Of a DNA stretch of 64,000 nt, positions 8,259 through 18,211 are shown piece by piece. The notes under the pieces were generated by a model. It was not told the origin of the DNA and ran no database searches. It saw only the letters and a program-made list of their open reading frames with translations. Both the position numbers and the translations under genes were made by a program. How positions within the stretch are numbered: the stretch's first letter is position 1; every line of letters begins with the position of its first letter. The stretch is taken from contig NZ_QAGM01000002.1 of NCBI RefSeq assembly GCF_003049725.1, forward strand, positions 124,001 through 188,000. Direction: 5' to 3'. This DNA comes from Oceanimonas marisflavi. GTDB taxonomy: Bacteria; Pseudomonadota; Gammaproteobacteria; Enterobacterales; Aeromonadaceae.

Positions 8259-9821
8259 ATGAGCAATTCAACCGAGGCAACCCTGGCCATGGATAAGGAT
8301 ATCAACGGCAAGCCCACCCTTCTTTCCAGTCTCGATTTACCGGTGTTTGCAATCAGTGGCGGCGCTCTGCTGCTGTTTGTGGCCGCCGCCCTGTACGACA
8401 TCGAGCTGGTCTCACAGCTGGTTAACAGCGCCTTTGCCACCTCAACCCGGCTGTTCGGTGCCTACTGGCAGGTGCTGCTGCTGATGACCTTTTTGATCGG
8501 TCTGGTCATGGCCATCGGCCGCGGAGGCCGGGTTCGCCTTGGCAACCTGAGCAAACCCGAGATGTCCACCTTTCAGTGGATGTCGATCATCATGTGCACC
8601 CTGCTCGCCGGCGGCGGTGTATTCTGGGCCGCCGCCGAGCCCATGGCCCACTTTATGTCGCCGCCGCCGCTCTATGCCGGTGAAACCGACAAAATGAACA
8701 TGGCCATCAATGCCATGGCCCAGAGCTTTATGCACTGGGGCTTTCTGGCCTGGGCCATTCTCGGCAGCCTGACCGGCGTGGTATTTATGCACCTGCACTA
8801 CGACAAGGGCCTGCCGCTGAAACCCCGCACCCTGCTGTATCCGGTGTTTGGCGACAGAGTGATGAAAGGCTGGCTGGGCGCCCTGGTGGATGCCAGCTGT
8901 GTACTGGCGGTGGTGGCCGGCACCGTGGGCCCTATCGGCTTTCTCGGTCTGCAGGTCAGCTTTGGCCTGGAAAAACTGTTCGGCATTCCCGATGTCTACA
9001 GCACCCAGGTCGCCATTCTGATCGGTCTTATCGCCATCTATACCCTGTCGGCAGTGAGCGGTGTGACCCGCGGTATTCAGATCCTGAGCAACACCAATGT
9101 GGTGCTGGCCGCCTTCCTGATGCTGTTCATCTTTCTGTTCGGACCCACCGCCTTTATCGTCGACACCTTCCTGCACGCCTTTGGCCTCTACCTGGACAAC
9201 TTTATTCCCATGGCCACCTTCCGCGCCGATCCGGCCTGGCTGGACTGGTGGACGGTGTTTTTCTGGGGCTGGTTCCTGGGCTACGGCCCCCTGATGGCGA
9301 TGTTTGTGGCACGCATTTCCCGCGGCCGCACGGTGCGCCAGGTGATCATGCTGATCTCCATCATAGCGCCGGTGATCACCTGCTTCTGGTTCACCATCAT
9401 GGGCGGCAGCGGCCTGGCTTTTGAGCTGGCTACCCCCGGCAGCGTGTCCGAGCCCTTTACCGGCTTCAACCTGCCCGCCGCCCTGCTGGCCATCACCGAA
9501 CAACTGCCCATGGGCTTTGTGATTTCGGTGCTGTTTCTGGTGCTGACCACCATTTTCGTAGCCACCACAGGTGACTCCATGACCTATGCGGTTTCCATGG
9601 TGATGACCGGCACAGACCACCCTCACGCCAGCGTACGGGTGTTCTGGGGCATCATGATGGGGGTGGTGGCCGCCATTCTGATCTCCATCGGCTCCGGCGG
9701 CATCAGCGCCCTGCAGTCCTTTATTGTGGTCACCGCCGTGCCGGTCTCCCTGGTGCTGCTGCCCACCCTGTGGACGGCACCGCAAATCATTAAACGAATG
9801 GCAGCTGAACAAGGGCTTTAA
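8259..9821 (+). CDS. BCCT-family betaine/carnitine/choline-type transporter
   Basis: A 520-residue integral membrane protein with about twelve hydrophobic segments, belonging to the betaine-choline-carnitine transporter family. The family region GGGVFWAAAEPMAHF and the later VSGVTRGIQILSNTNVVLA and FFWGWFLGYGPLMAMFVARISRGRT are clear. BCCT members import zwitterionic or quaternary ammonium/sulfonium compounds by sodium or proton symport or exchange. No long cytoplasmic osmosensing tail is present, which favours a nutrient-uptake role. The ATG at 8259 follows GGAGGCGAAC; an ATG 12 nt upstream overlaps that site and is less likely. Substrate choice among betaine, carnitine, DMSP or others is not resolved. 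Confidence 0.9.
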   Translation: MSNSTEATLAMDKDINGKPTLLSSLDLPVFAISGGALLLFVAAALYDIELVSQLVNSAFATSTRLFGAYWQVLLLMTFLIGLVMAIGRGGRVRLGNLSKPEMSTFQWMSIIMCTLLAGGGVFWAAAEPMAHFMSPPPLYAGETDKMNMAINAMAQSFMHWGFLAWAILGSLTGVVFMHLHYDKGLPLKPRTLLYPVFGDRVMKGWLGALVDASCVLAVVAGTVGPIGFLGLQVSFGLEKLFGIPDVYSTQVAILIGLIAIYTLSAVSGVTRGIQILSNTNVVLAAFLMLFIFLFGPTAFIVDTFLHAFGLYLDNFIPMATFRADPAWLDWWTVFFWGWFLGYGPLMAMFVARISRGRTVRQVIMLISIIAPVITCFWFTIMGGSGLAFELATPGSVSEPFTGFNLPAALLAITEQLPMGFVISVLFLVLTTIFVATTGDSMTYAVSMVMTGTDHPHASVRVFWGIMMGVVAAILISIGSGGISALQSFIVVTAVPVSLVLLPTLWTAPQIIKRMAAEQGL

Positions 9822-9865
9822 GCCGTCATGGCACGCGCCCGGTTATATCGCTGGGCACTACTTTT

Positions 9866-9890
9866 GAGCGGCGGCAGCCGCTCTTTTTTT
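9866..9890 (+). terminator. Rho-independent terminator between BCCT and ridA genes
   Basis: GAGCGGC, loop GGCA, GCCGCTC followed by seven Ts is a textbook intrinsic terminator. It ends only 24 bp before the ridA start, leaving little space for a new promoter. RidA is therefore probably expressed by partial read-through. Confidence 0.85.
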
Positions 9891-9914
9891 CACTGTTCAA
9901 TCAAGGAAACACTT

Positions 9915-10289
9915 ATGAAAACCGCCGTCAAAACCAACCTTTTTGCTTCCAAGGCACCGCTGGAATGGGCCGTGATGGCCAACGGCCAGTTCTATACCGC
10001 CCAGATCCCCATCGATGCCGACGGCCAGGTGGTGGAAGGTGGCATTGAAGCCCAGGCCCGCCAGACCATGGACAACTTCAGGCACACGGTGGAAGCCGCC
10101 GGCCTGACCATGGCCGACGTGACCCAGGTGCTGATCTACGTGACCGCCCGGGAGCAGCTGCCGGTGTTCAACAAGGTCTATGCCGAGTACTTTGAGGCCC
10201 CCTACCCCAACCGCGCCGCCATGATCGTGGCCGGCCTGGCCCGGGAAGAAATGCTCTGCGAAATCGTGGCTTACGCGGCAAAGCCCTGA
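9915..10289 (+). CDS. RidA/YjgF/YER057c/UK114-family enamine/imine deaminase
   Basis: A 124-residue RidA-family protein. Archetypal RidA hydrolyses reactive enamine/imine intermediates; paralogues in catabolic operons act on pathway-specific imines. The conserved arginine is R100 in YPNRAAMIV and the C-terminal acid is E116 in LCEIVAYA. The start at 9915 is set by AAGGAAAC; the open frame upstream crosses the terminator at 9866-9890 and is not coding. Its presence suggests that the cluster handles an amino-acid-like or amine substrate passing through an imine. Confidence 0.9.
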   Translation: MKTAVKTNLFASKAPLEWAVMANGQFYTAQIPIDADGQVVEGGIEAQARQTMDNFRHTVEAAGLTMADVTQVLIYVTAREQLPVFNKVYAEYFEAPYPNRAAMIVAGLAREEMLCEIVAYAAKP

Positions 10290-10323
10290 GGCCTGCCGCA
10301 CAGACATAATGCATTAATCCCCC

Positions 10324-10349
10324 GCGGCCTGTGATTTTACGCAGGCCGC
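10324..10349 (+). terminator. Hairpin after ridA
   Basis: GCGGCCTG and CAGGCCGC form an 8-bp perfect stem with a 10-base loop. It is followed by a C/T-rich stretch rather than a clean T-run. A weak terminator separating the accessory locus from mutS is likely. Confidence 0.45.
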
Positions 10350-10455
10350 AGCTCCCCTTCTCTTCCCGCTTATCCCTTGCCTCCGGATACTGGTATCATG
10401 CTGCCGGTTTTGTTACGTCACGCTTTCAATCACGACAAAAGGCATCGAGTTGATT

Positions 10456-13026
10456 ATGAGTCAGGAAAATTCCCCGCATACGCCCATGATGCAGCAATAT
10501 CTGGCCCTGAAGGCCCAGCATCCGGACATACTGCTGTTTTACCGCATGGGGGATTTTTACGAGCTGTTCTACGACGACGCCAAAAAGGCATCACGGTTGC
10601 TGGACATCTCCCTGACCAAGCGCGGCAAGTCGGCAGGCACCGCCATTCCCATGGCCGGGGTGCCCTATCATGCGGCGGAAAACTACCTGGCGCGGCTGGT
10701 GCAGATGGGCGAGTCGGTGGCCATCTGCGAGCAGATTGGCGACCCGGCCACCAGCAAGGGGCCGGTAGAACGCCAGGTGGTGCGCATCGTCACCCCCGGC
10801 ACCCTGTCCGACGAGGCCCTGCTCAATGAACGCCAGGACAACTGCCTGGCGGCTGTGTATCACGACGGCGAACGTTTTGGTTACGGCATTCTGGATGTGA
10901 GCACAGGCCGCTTTGTGATCAACCAGTTCGAGCAGGAAGAAACCCTCACCGCCGAGCTGCAGCGCACCCAGCCTGCCGAGCTGCTGTATCCGGAAGGTTT
11001 TGAATGGTTTGCGCTTATCGAGCAGCGCAAGGGGCTGCGTCGCCGGCCGGAATGGGAGTTCGATCTGGGCACCGCCCGCCATCTGCTGTGCCAGCAGTTC
11101 GGCACCCGGGATCTGGTGGGCTTTGGCGTCGAGCAGTCCACCACTGCCCTGTGTGCCGCCGGCTGCCTGCTGCAGTATGTAAAGGATACCCAGCGTACCG
11201 CCCTGCCCCATATCAACAGTGTGCGGCTGGAGCGCCGCCAGGACATGGTGATCATGGACGCCGCCACCCGCCGCAATCTGGAGCTGACCCTGAATCTCTC
11301 GGGCACGGTGGAAAATACCCTGGCCGAGGTGCTGGACGGCACCGCCACCCCCATGGGCAGCCGGCTGCTCAAGCGCTGGATCCACCAGCCCAGCCGCAAC
11401 AGGGAGGAACTGGCACAGCGCCAGGACATTATCGCCACCCTGATGGAGAACGGCCGTCATGAAGAACTGCATCCACTGCTGCGTCAGGTGGGTGATGTGG
11501 AACGGGTGCTGGCGCGGCTGGCGCTGCGTTCGGCCCGGCCCCGGGATCTGAGCCGGCTGCGCGCCGCGCTGCAGGCCCAGCCGGATATTCAGGCAGTGCT
11601 GGCCGAGGCTGAGGCCGAGTGCCTGCAGCCGCTTTCCACACAAATCAGCGAGTTTCCCGAGCTGGCGGAACTGCTGGAAGTGGCGGTGGTGGACACTCCC
11701 CCCGTGGTGATCCGCGATGGTGGCGTGATCCGCGATGGCTACAACGCCGAACTGGACGAGCTGCGCGAGCTGGCCGCCGGCGCTCACCGTTATCTGGAAG
11801 AGCTTGAAGCCCGGGAGCGGGCCAGCACCGGCATCAGTACCCTGAAGGTGGCCTACAACAAGGTGCACGGCTTTTATATCGACGTCAGCCGGGCCAATTC
11901 CCACCTGGTGCCCACCCACTATGTGCGCCGCCAGACCCTGAAGAACAACGAGCGCTATATTATTCCCGAGCTGAAGGAATACGAGGACAAGGTGCTCAAC
12001 GCCCAGAGCAAGGGGCTGGCGCTGGAAAAGCGTCTGTACGAACAGCTGCTCGACCGGCTGCTGGAGCATCTGGCGCCGCTGCAGCACAGCGCCGCCGCCC
12101 TGGCCCGGCTGGACGTACTCGCCAATCTGGCAGAGCGGGCCGAAAGCCTGAATTACTGCCGGCCCGAGCTCACCGACGACGAGGTGATCGACATTGAGGA
12201 AGGCCGCCACCCGGTGGTGGAGCAGGTGATGACGGACCCCTTTATCGCCAACCCCTTGTCGCTGTCAAATGAGCGCAAAATGCTGGTTATCACCGGCCCC
12301 AACATGGGCGGCAAGTCCACCTATATGCGGCAGACGGCGCTGATCGTGCTGCTGGCCTATATGGGCTCCTTCGTACCGGCCCAATCGGCCCGCATCGGCC
12401 GGGTGGACCGCATCTTTACCCGTATCGGCGCTTCCGATGATCTGGCTTCGGGCCGCTCCACCTTTATGGTGGAAATGACCGAAACCGCCAATATCCTCAA
12501 TAACGCCAGCCGTCACAGCCTGGTGCTGATGGATGAAATCGGCCGGGGCACCAGCACCTACGACGGCCTGGCCCTGGCCTGGGCCTGCGCCGACGCCCTG
12601 GCCAACCGGCTGCACGCCTATACCCTGTTTGCCACCCACTATTTTGAGCTCACCGGGCTGGCAGCGCTGTGGCCGGCGGTGGCCAATGTGCATCTGGACG
12701 CGGTGGAGCACGGCGACACCATCGCCTTTATGCATGCGGTACAGGAAGGGGCCGCCAGCCGCTCCTACGGCCTGCAGGTGGCGGCGCTGGCGGGGGTGCC
12801 CAGACCGGTGCTGACCCTGGCCCGGCAAAAACTGGCCGAGCTGGAGAGCGGCCGGGAAGTGAGCACACCTGCGCCCGCCGCCGAGCCCCAGGGCTCGCTG
12901 CCGCTGTTTGACGAGCCGGTGAATCCGGCGCTGGAGTTGCTGGACGAGCTGAACCCGGACGACCTCACCCCCCGCCAGGCGCTGGAGCAGTTGTACCGGT
13001 TGAAACAAGCCAGAAAAGACAGCTGA
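10456..13026 (+). CDS. mutS: DNA mismatch repair protein MutS
   Basis: MutS binds mismatches and small loops and, with MutL, licenses strand-specific repair. The 856-residue protein has the N-terminal mismatch-binding domain ([15 protein letters not shown] contains the Phe-x-Glu mismatch motif), connector, lever/clamp and C-terminal ABC ATPase. Walker [10 protein letters not shown] lies at residues 614-622 and Walker B/signature [12 protein letters not shown] near residue 693. Length matches the E. coli protein. The ATG at 10456 is preferred over an in-frame TTG two codons earlier. Its convergent neighbour rpoS is the usual gammaproteobacterial arrangement. Confidence 0.98.
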   Translation: MSQENSPHTPMMQQYLALKAQHPDILLFYRMGDFYELFYDDAKKASRLLDISLTKRGKSAGTAIPMAGVPYHAAENYLARLVQMGESVAICEQIGDPATSKGPVERQVVRIVTPGTLSDEALLNERQDNCLAAVYHDGERFGYGILDVSTGRFVINQFEQEETLTAELQRTQPAELLYPEGFEWFALIEQRKGLRRRPEWEFDLGTARHLLCQQFGTRDLVGFGVEQSTTALCAAGCLLQYVKDTQRTALPHINSVRLERRQDMVIMDAATRRNLELTLNLSGTVENTLAEVLDGTATPMGSRLLKRWIHQPSRNREELAQRQDIIATLMENGRHEELHPLLRQVGDVERVLARLALRSARPRDLSRLRAALQAQPDIQAVLAEAEAECLQPLSTQISEFPELAELLEVAVVDTPPVVIRDGGVIRDGYNAELDELRELAAGAHRYLEELEARERASTGISTLKVAYNKVHGFYIDVSRANSHLVPTHYVRRQTLKNNERYIIPELKEYEDKVLNAQSKGLALEKRLYEQLLDRLLEHLAPLQHSAAALARLDVLANLAERAESLNYCRPELTDDEVIDIEEGRHPVVEQVMTDPFIANPLSLSNERKMLVITGPNMGGKSTYMRQTALIVLLAYMGSFVPAQSARIGRVDRIFTRIGASDDLASGRSTFMVEMTETANILNNASRHSLVLMDEIGRGTSTYDGLALAWACADALANRLHAYTLFATHYFELTGLAALWPAVANVHLDAVEHGDTIAFMHAVQEGAASRSYGLQVAALAGVPRPVLTLARQKLAELESGREVSTPAPAAEPQGSLPLFDEPVNPALELLDELNPDDLTPRQALEQLYRLKQARKDS

Positions 13027-13051
13027 AAAAACAGCTGGAAGCTGGAAGTAA

Positions 13052-13086
13052 AAACCCCGGCAGAACAAGAGGTTCTGCCGGGGTTT
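13052..13086. terminator. Bidirectional terminator between mutS and rpoS
   Basis: A 15-bp stem, AAACCCCGGCAGAAC with GTTCTGCCGGGGTTT, encloses the short loop AAGAG. The A-rich and T-rich ends allow it to stop both mutS and transcripts arriving from the rpoS side. Confidence 0.85.
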
Positions 13087-13094
13087 ACTGCTTT

Positions 13095-13126
13095 GTTGGG
13101 ATTCGCTACGCTCATCGCCAACCTAC
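13095..13126. repeat. Dispersed 32-bp intergenic repeat, copy 1
   Basis: This segment begins GTTGGGATTCGC and ends CATCGCCAACCTAC; its ends form an imperfect inverted repeat (GTTGG/CCAAC). It matches 19836-19867 at 31 of 32 positions. A diverged inverted copy is at 42652-42681. It lies in the mutS-rpoS gap with low-complexity CTGACGGCTGACGGCTTCC sequence beyond it. Confidence 0.85.
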
Positions 13127-13228
13127 TACTGCCTTTCAGTGCCTGCCGAAGTCACAAGCACGGTCGATGGCTTTCAAGCCCCACCACTTACAGCTGACGG
13201 CTGACGGCTTCCAGCTCCCCGAAGGGGT

Positions 13229-14203
13229 TTATTCACTGTGAAACAGGGTATCGATATTGAGGCCCTGCTGGGTGAGGATCTCCTTCAGCCGGCGCAGGGC
13301 TTCCACCTGGATCTGGCGGACCCGCTCCCGGGTGAGACCGATTTCCCGGCCTACGTCTTCCAGGGTGGAGGCTTCGTAACCCAGCAGGCCGAAACGGCGC
13401 GCCAGCACTTCCCGCTGCTTGGGATTGAGCTCCTCCAGCCAGCGCACCAGGCTGATATTCATGTCGTCGTCCTGAGTTTCGAGCTCCGGATCCTTGTCGT
13501 TCTCGTCGGCCAGCACGTCCAGCAGTGCCTTGTCGCCATCCCCGCCAATGGGCGTGTCAACCGAGCTGATCTTTTCGTTCAGCTTGAGCATGCGCGACAC
13601 GTCTTCCACCGGCTTGTCGAGAGCCTCGGCAATTTCGTCGGCGGTGGGCTCGTGATCCAGCCGGTGGGCCAGCTCCCGGGCGGTGCGCAGATAGACGTTA
13701 AGCTCTTTTACCACATGAATGGGCAGCCGAATGGTACGGGTCTGGTTCATGATGGCCCGCTCTATGGTCTGGCGAATCCACCAGGTGGCGTAGGTGGAAA
13801 AACGAAAGCCCCGTTCGGGGTCGAACTTCTCCACAGCGCGAATAAGCCCCAGGTTGCCTTCCTCGATCAGATCAAGCAGGGCCAGGCCCCGGTTGTTGTA
13901 ACGGCGGGATATTTTGACCACCAGCCGCAGATTGGACTCTATCATCCGTTTGCGGGCGGCGAGATCGCCACGCAGGGCGCGACGGGCGTAGTGAACTTCT
14001 TCTTCGGCGGTGAGCAAGGGCGAATAACCAATCTCACCCAGGTAAAGCTGGGTCACATCCAGGCTGCGCTGAGTTGGGGTGTTCAGCACTTCTTCCGCCT
14101 GCTCTTCCTGTTTTACTTCAGCTTCAACCTCTGCGCTGTCCAGCTCAGAATCCTTGTCAAAGCCTGTTTCTGCGTCCTGATTCCTGTTTTTTTTCTGGCT
14201 CAT
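13229..14203 (-). CDS. rpoS: RNA polymerase sigma factor RpoS (sigma-38)
   Basis: The general stress and stationary-phase sigma factor, 324 residues. Region 1.2 ([29 protein letters not shown]), region 2 ([47 protein letters not shown]) and the region 4.2 helix-turn-helix ([27 protein letters not shown]) are all present. The N-terminal 40 residues are acidic and variable, as in other RpoS proteins. It lies directly downstream of nlpD. In enterobacteria the main rpoS promoter is inside nlpD, and a long nlpD-to-rpoS transcript is likely here too. Confidence 0.98.
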   Translation of the reverse strand: MSQKKNRNQDAETGFDKDSELDSAEVEAEVKQEEQAEEVLNTPTQRSLDVTQLYLGEIGYSPLLTAEEEVHYARRALRGDLAARKRMIESNLRLVVKISRRYNNRGLALLDLIEEGNLGLIRAVEKFDPERGFRFSTYATWWIRQTIERAIMNQTRTIRLPIHVVKELNVYLRTARELAHRLDHEPTADEIAEALDKPVEDVSRMLKLNEKISSVDTPIGGDGDKALLDVLADENDKDPELETQDDDMNISLVRWLEELNPKQREVLARRFGLLGYEASTLEDVGREIGLTRERVRQIQVEALRRLKEILTQQGLNIDTLFHSE

Positions 14204-14245
14204 GGCAGCTCTCCCTAAAACCGGGTACTACCCGACTCCCGGTGA

Positions 14246-15229
14246 CTATCGCTTTGGCAGATACTTTCTCGGATCAACCGATTTGCCCTGATGCCGGATT
14301 TCAAAATGTAGCCGGACATCAGCAGCATCACTGCTTCCCATATCCGCTATGTGCTGGCCCGCCCGCACTGAGTCCTGCTCCTTGACCCGCAGCACTTCGT
14401 TATGGGCATAGGCCGACAAGTAATCATCGTTATGCTTGATGATGATCAGGTTGCCATAACCACGTAGCGCATTCCCTGCGTAAACTACCTTTCCTGCAGC
14501 AGCAGCCTTGACAGCCTGCCCCCTGCTGCCGCGTATGTCGATGCCCTTGTTGCCGGTTTCAGACAGTGAAAACTCCGAAATTACCGGCCCTGTTACCGGC
14601 CATTGCCAGGCAATGGCCGCATTGACAGACGCGCTTTTTTGTACTTCAGACCCAGCGTATGCTTTTCCTTTAACCGGTGCAACAGCTCTGGACGATTTTG
14701 CAGCAGCCGCACCGGAAAGGGCCGGAGCCGGCTTCGCCCTGGGTTCACTCTTGGCGACAGTTGCGGCAGAGGCGGAAGCCGGAGGAGCGGCAATATGCAG
14801 GGCCAGCTTTTGCCCTACATAAATGCGATAAGGCGGGCGCAGGCCGTTCAGACTGGCCAGATCCGCCACCGAGTGATGAGTCCGGTGTGCAATATCGCTC
14901 AGGGTGTCTCCACGGCGTACCTGATAGACGCCCAGCTTGCGCCCGGGCACATCCAGTTTCAGTGTCTGGCCGGGATAGATATTGTAAGGCGGAAGAATAC
15001 CGTTATGACGGGCCAGGGTGGCCACGTCGGTGCCCACCTGCCAGGCAATGGAATAAAGGGTGTCGCCACGGGCCACCACATAGTGGCGGCCGTTGGCTTC
15101 AATATGCCCCTGGGCATGGAGCCCGACTCCCCGCACGGGAGCCGGCCGGGGTGCGGAGCAGGCCGAGAGCAGCAACGTCAGCGTAATGCCAACCGTCACC
15201 GCTTCAACAAACTGTCTCCGGCACACCAT
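14246..15229 (-). CDS. nlpD: NlpD, LysM/LytM lipoprotein activating cell-division amidase
   Basis: A predicted outer-membrane lipoprotein of 327 residues. The lipobox LLSAC ends the signal peptide near residue 24. Two LysM-type peptidoglycan-binding units follow (YSIAWQVGTDVATLARHNGI and LSDIAHRTHHSVADLASLNGL), then an Ala/Lys-rich linker and a C-terminal LytM (M23) domain. The M23 zinc ligands look degenerate: NKGIDI replaces the usual HxGxD. That fits NlpD's known role as an activator of the AmiC amidase rather than an active endopeptidase. Its ATG overlaps the yqaA stop by one base (TGATG). Confidence 0.95.
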   Translation of the reverse strand: MVCRRQFVEAVTVGITLTLLLSACSAPRPAPVRGVGLHAQGHIEANGRHYVVARGDTLYSIAWQVGTDVATLARHNGILPPYNIYPGQTLKLDVPGRKLGVYQVRRGDTLSDIAHRTHHSVADLASLNGLRPPYRIYVGQKLALHIAAPPASASAATVAKSEPRAKPAPALSGAAAAKSSRAVAPVKGKAYAGSEVQKSASVNAAIAWQWPVTGPVISEFSLSETGNKGIDIRGSRGQAVKAAAAGKVVYAGNALRGYGNLIIIKHNDDYLSAYAHNEVLRVKEQDSVRAGQHIADMGSSDAADVRLHFEIRHQGKSVDPRKYLPKR

Positions 15230-15810
15230 CAGTTTCTCAGCAGCAGATAGGCGGCCACGGCCGCGGCCACACACAGCCAGCCCAGCAGGTCAATGTAACG
15301 AATGAGCTTGCGTTCCATTTTTACGCCGCCCCACACCATCAGCCCGGACACCAGGAAGAAGCGCAGGCCGCGGCCCACCAGGGAGATCAGCAAAAACGGC
15401 ATAAAGGCCATTTGCAGCAGGCCGGCGGTAACGGTAAACACCTTGTAGGGAATGGGGGTAAAGCTGGCGATAAAGATCACCCAGACGCCCCACTCATCAA
15501 ACCAGTATCGGGCCACCTCAATTTTGTCCTGATACCCCATGGCGTGAATAAAGGGCTCCACCAGTGGCTCCCACATGGCGTAGCCCAGCAGGTAGCCAAA
15601 GGCTGCACCCAGCACCGAAAACACCGTGGCCAGAGCGGCATAGCGCCAGGCTCGTTCCGGCTTGGCCAGGGCCATGGGGGCCAGCATCACATCCACCGGC
15701 ACCGGCCAGAAAATGGACTCCACAAAACTGTTCATGGACAAATAAACCGGTGCGTGGCGGTGCACCGCCCACATCATCACCAGCCGGTATAAACGGGAAA
15801 ACAGCTTCAC
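15229..15810 (-). CDS. yqaA: YqaA-type DedA-family membrane protein
   Basis: A 193-residue inner-membrane protein of the DedA/VTT superfamily, whose members are implicated in lipid flipping and proton-dependent membrane homeostasis. Characteristic sequence includes [21 protein letters not shown] and the re-entrant-loop-like [21 protein letters not shown]. It starts with GTG at 15810, overlapping the pcm stop by four bases (GTGA), and ends by overlapping nlpD. This placement between pcm and nlpD is seen in Aeromonas and Vibrio relatives. The precise function is unknown. Confidence 0.88.
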   Translation of the reverse strand: MKLFSRLYRLVMMWAVHRHAPVYLSMNSFVESIFWPVPVDVMLAPMALAKPERAWRYAALATVFSVLGAAFGYLLGYAMWEPLVEPFIHAMGYQDKIEVARYWFDEWGVWVIFIASFTPIPYKVFTVTAGLLQMAFMPFLLISLVGRGLRFFLVSGLMVWGGVKMERKLIRYIDLLGWLCVAAAVAAYLLLRN

Positions 15811-16451
15811 TCGAGATCACCCTGAATCAAAGGAACAAAACGCACCGCTTCAAGCTCGGTTCGTACAAAATTATCGCCCTGACGCCGGTACAGCCACAGG
15901 GTCTGGTGCATTCCGCCCACCGGAACCACCATGCGGCCGCCATCGGCCAGCTGCTCCAGCAGCGCCGTGGGCACCGAGCTGGCCGCCGCCGTCACCATAA
16001 TGGCATCGAAAGGAGCCTTGCTGGCCCAGCCCTGCCAGCCATCACCGTGCTTGGTGGACACATTGTGCAGATCCAGCCGCTGCAGCCGGCGCCGGGCCTG
16101 GTATTGCAGCGACTTGATGCGCTCTATGGTGTAAACCTGCTCCACCAGCTGAGCCAGCACCGCGGTCTGAAAGCCGGATCCGGTGCCGATTTCCAGCACC
16201 CGGCGCGGCGCCGGGCCCTGCAGCAGCGCCTCGGTCATGCGCGCTACGATATAGGGCTGGGAGATGGTCTGGCCAAAACCAATGGGCAGGGCGCTGTTAT
16301 CCCAGGCCTTGTGGGCCATGGCTTCATCCACAAATTCATCGCGCGGCAACCCGGTAATGGCACTCAATACCCGTTCATTACGAATACCCTGCTGTTTCAG
16401 CAGGCGATAAAGCTGCTCTCCCGCTAACGTGCGCACGCTTTTACTCCACAT
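15807..16451 (-). CDS. pcm: Protein-L-isoaspartate O-methyltransferase
   Basis: Pcm methylates isoaspartyl residues from S-adenosylmethionine to start repair of aged proteins. The 214-residue product has the SAM-binding motif [18 protein letters not shown] and the family motifs [17 protein letters not shown] and [20 protein letters not shown]. The start [15 protein letters not shown] aligns with other Pcm N-termini and overlaps the end of surE by 11 bases; the longer open frame within surE is not needed. Confidence 0.95.
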   Translation of the reverse strand: MWSKSVRTLAGEQLYRLLKQQGIRNERVLSAITGLPRDEFVDEAMAHKAWDNSALPIGFGQTISQPYIVARMTEALLQGPAPRRVLEIGTGSGFQTAVLAQLVEQVYTIERIKSLQYQARRRLQRLDLHNVSTKHGDGWQGWASKAPFDAIMVTAAASSVPTALLEQLADGGRMVVPVGGMHQTLWLYRRQGDNFVRTELEAVRFVPLIQGDLE

Positions 16452-17187
16452 CCTTGATCCAGCGGGACAGGGCCGCCATCTGATCATGTGCCGTGAGATC
16501 TATGGTCAACGGCGTAATGGACACAAAGCCCCGCTCCACCGCATCAAAGTCAGTGCCCTCGCCCGCGTCCTGAATGGCGCCGGGAGGACCAATCCAGTAA
16601 ATGGCCCGGCCCCGGGGATCGAACTCTTTCAGCACCGCCTCGGAACGATGACGGTTACCCAGACGGGTCACCTTGATACCCTGAATATCGGACAGGGGCA
16701 AGTCGGGCACGTTCACGTTCAGGATCTGGTTGGAGTACAGCGGTGCACGCAACAGGCCCTGTACCAGCATGCAAGCAAAATGAGCGGCGGTTTCAAAATG
16801 ACGATCACCGCACAGGGACATGGCCAGAGACGGCAACCCCAGGTGCCGGCCTTCGGTGGCCGCTGCCACCGTGCCCGAGTAGAGCACGTCGTCACCCAGA
16901 TTGGCGCCGTGGTTGATGCCGGCCACCACCAGATCCGGATCCGGCTCCAGCAGGTGGTTCACCGCCCAGTGCACACAGTCGGTAGGCGTCCCCTTGACCG
17001 AATAAAAGCCGGAGTCGTCCAGCTTGTCGACCCGCAGCGGCACTTCCAGCGTCAGCGAATGGCTGGCGCCGCTGCGGTTGCGATCCGGCGCCACCGTGAC
17101 CACTTCGGCAAATTCCGACAGCGCCCGGCTCAGGGTCCGAATACCGAGGGCATTAACGCCGTCGTCGTTACTCACCAGTATTTTCAT
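16441..17187 (-). CDS. surE: 5'/3'-nucleotidase SurE
   Basis: SurE is a survival-related metal-dependent phosphatase acting on nucleoside monophosphates. The 248-residue protein starts [19 protein letters not shown], where the paired aspartates bind the metal, and carries [16 protein letters not shown] and [15 protein letters not shown]. The ATG at 17187 lies 20 nt inside the end of truD. It belongs to the tightly overlapped ftsB-to-rpoS gene block. Confidence 0.97.
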   Translation of the reverse strand: MKILVSNDDGVNALGIRTLSRALSEFAEVVTVAPDRNRSGASHSLTLEVPLRVDKLDDSGFYSVKGTPTDCVHWAVNHLLEPDPDLVVAGINHGANLGDDVLYSGTVAAATEGRHLGLPSLAMSLCGDRHFETAAHFACMLVQGLLRAPLYSNQILNVNVPDLPLSDIQGIKVTRLGNRHRSEAVLKEFDPRGRAIYWIGPPGAIQDAGEGTDFDAVERGFVSITPLTIDLTAHDQMAALSRWIKDVE

Positions 17188-18211
17188 GGCTCTCCTTTTC
17201 CTTGATGATTTCACGGACCAGGCTGGTGGCATAACTGCCTGCCGGCAGCCAGAAAGACAGCTTAAGACTGTCCCCACTCCGCTGCCAGCTCAGCTGTTCC
17301 GGTTTCAATAACAGAGCGCGCCGCTCCTGCTTGAGGCCGTTGGCTTCCAGGCCCTGCTGCAGGTCCTGCATATCGGCCAGGGCCGTCTGCTCCAGCTCCG
17401 CCGCTTCACCTTCGGCCGGTAACCGACCCCGGCCCCACAGAGGCGCACTCAGGCGAATATCGCCCTCGGCAAAGCGGGCCTGCATGGTCTCATCGAGAGG
17501 GTTGTCCTCGTTCAGGGTAAAAAACGACTGGCTGCCCGCCAGCATGACGCAGTCGCCGTCCAGCAACTCCTCGCCCTTGCCCTGCGCCAGCCGGTGGCTG
17601 ACCGCCAGGTTGAACAGGTAACTGCGGGCCGCAGACAGGTACATCGACCGCTTGTTGCGATCCTTGATGCGCTTGCCGCCAAACATGGCTTTGGCCTGCT
17701 CGATATTGCCGCCCTGATGACCAAAACGCTGGTCGCCGAAATAGTTGGGCACGCCCCGATCACCAATGACCGCCAGCCGGCTCTCGAGGTCACCCTCGCC
17801 TTCCAGCTCGCTCAGGGTCAGCTCGAACCAGTTGCCTTTCAGTGCCCCGGTTTTCAGCTTTTTGTTGTGCCGGGCAATGGCGAGGATCTGCACATCGTCG
17901 CTTTCCAGTGGTGAAAAGTCGGGCATCTCCTTGCCCGGCAGGTGCACGCCAAACCACTGCTCGGTCACCGCATGGCGGTCCTTGAGGCCGGCCCAGGTCA
18001 CGTCGCGCTGGGCCACGCCCGCCAGCCGCGCCAGATCCCGCGCCACCCACTGGGTGTTCTGGCCGCGCTTGCGAATATGCAGAAAGATGTGCTCGCCCTC
18101 GCCACCCGGGGCAAACCCCAGATCCTCACGCACCACAAAGTGTTCCGGGGCGGCCTTGAGCCGGCCGCCGACGGTGGGCTCGCCATGGAGATAATGCCAG
18201 TTGTTGTTCAT
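17168..18211 (-). CDS. truD: tRNA pseudouridine(13) synthase TruD
   Basis: TruD makes pseudouridine at position 13 of tRNA-Glu. The 347-residue protein has the TruD catalytic motif [19 protein letters not shown], with the nucleophilic aspartate in KDR, and the motif [17 protein letters not shown]. It overlaps ispF by four bases and surE by 20, so translation is probably coupled along the operon. Confidence 0.96.
   Translation of the reverse strand: MNNNWHYLHGEPTVGGRLKAAPEHFVVREDLGFAPGGEGEHIFLHIRKRGQNTQWVARDLARLAGVAQRDVTWAGLKDRHAVTEQWFGVHLPGKEMPDFSPLESDDVQILAIARHNKKLKTGALKGNWFELTLSELEGEGDLESRLAVIGDRGVPNYFGDQRFGHQGGNIEQAKAMFGGKRIKDRNKRSMYLSAARSYLFNLAVSHRLAQGKGEELLDGDCVMLAGSQSFFTLNEDNPLDETMQARFAEGDIRLSAPLWGRGRLPAEGEAAELEQTALADMQDLQQGLEANGLKQERRALLLKPEQLSWQRSGDSLKLSFWLPAGSYATSLVREIIKEKESHENTGE

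Noticed and set aside
14246-15229. NlpD as an active M23 endopeptidase
   Set aside because: The first metal-ligand position reads NKGID rather than HxGxD, as in amidase activators, so catalytic activity is unlikely.
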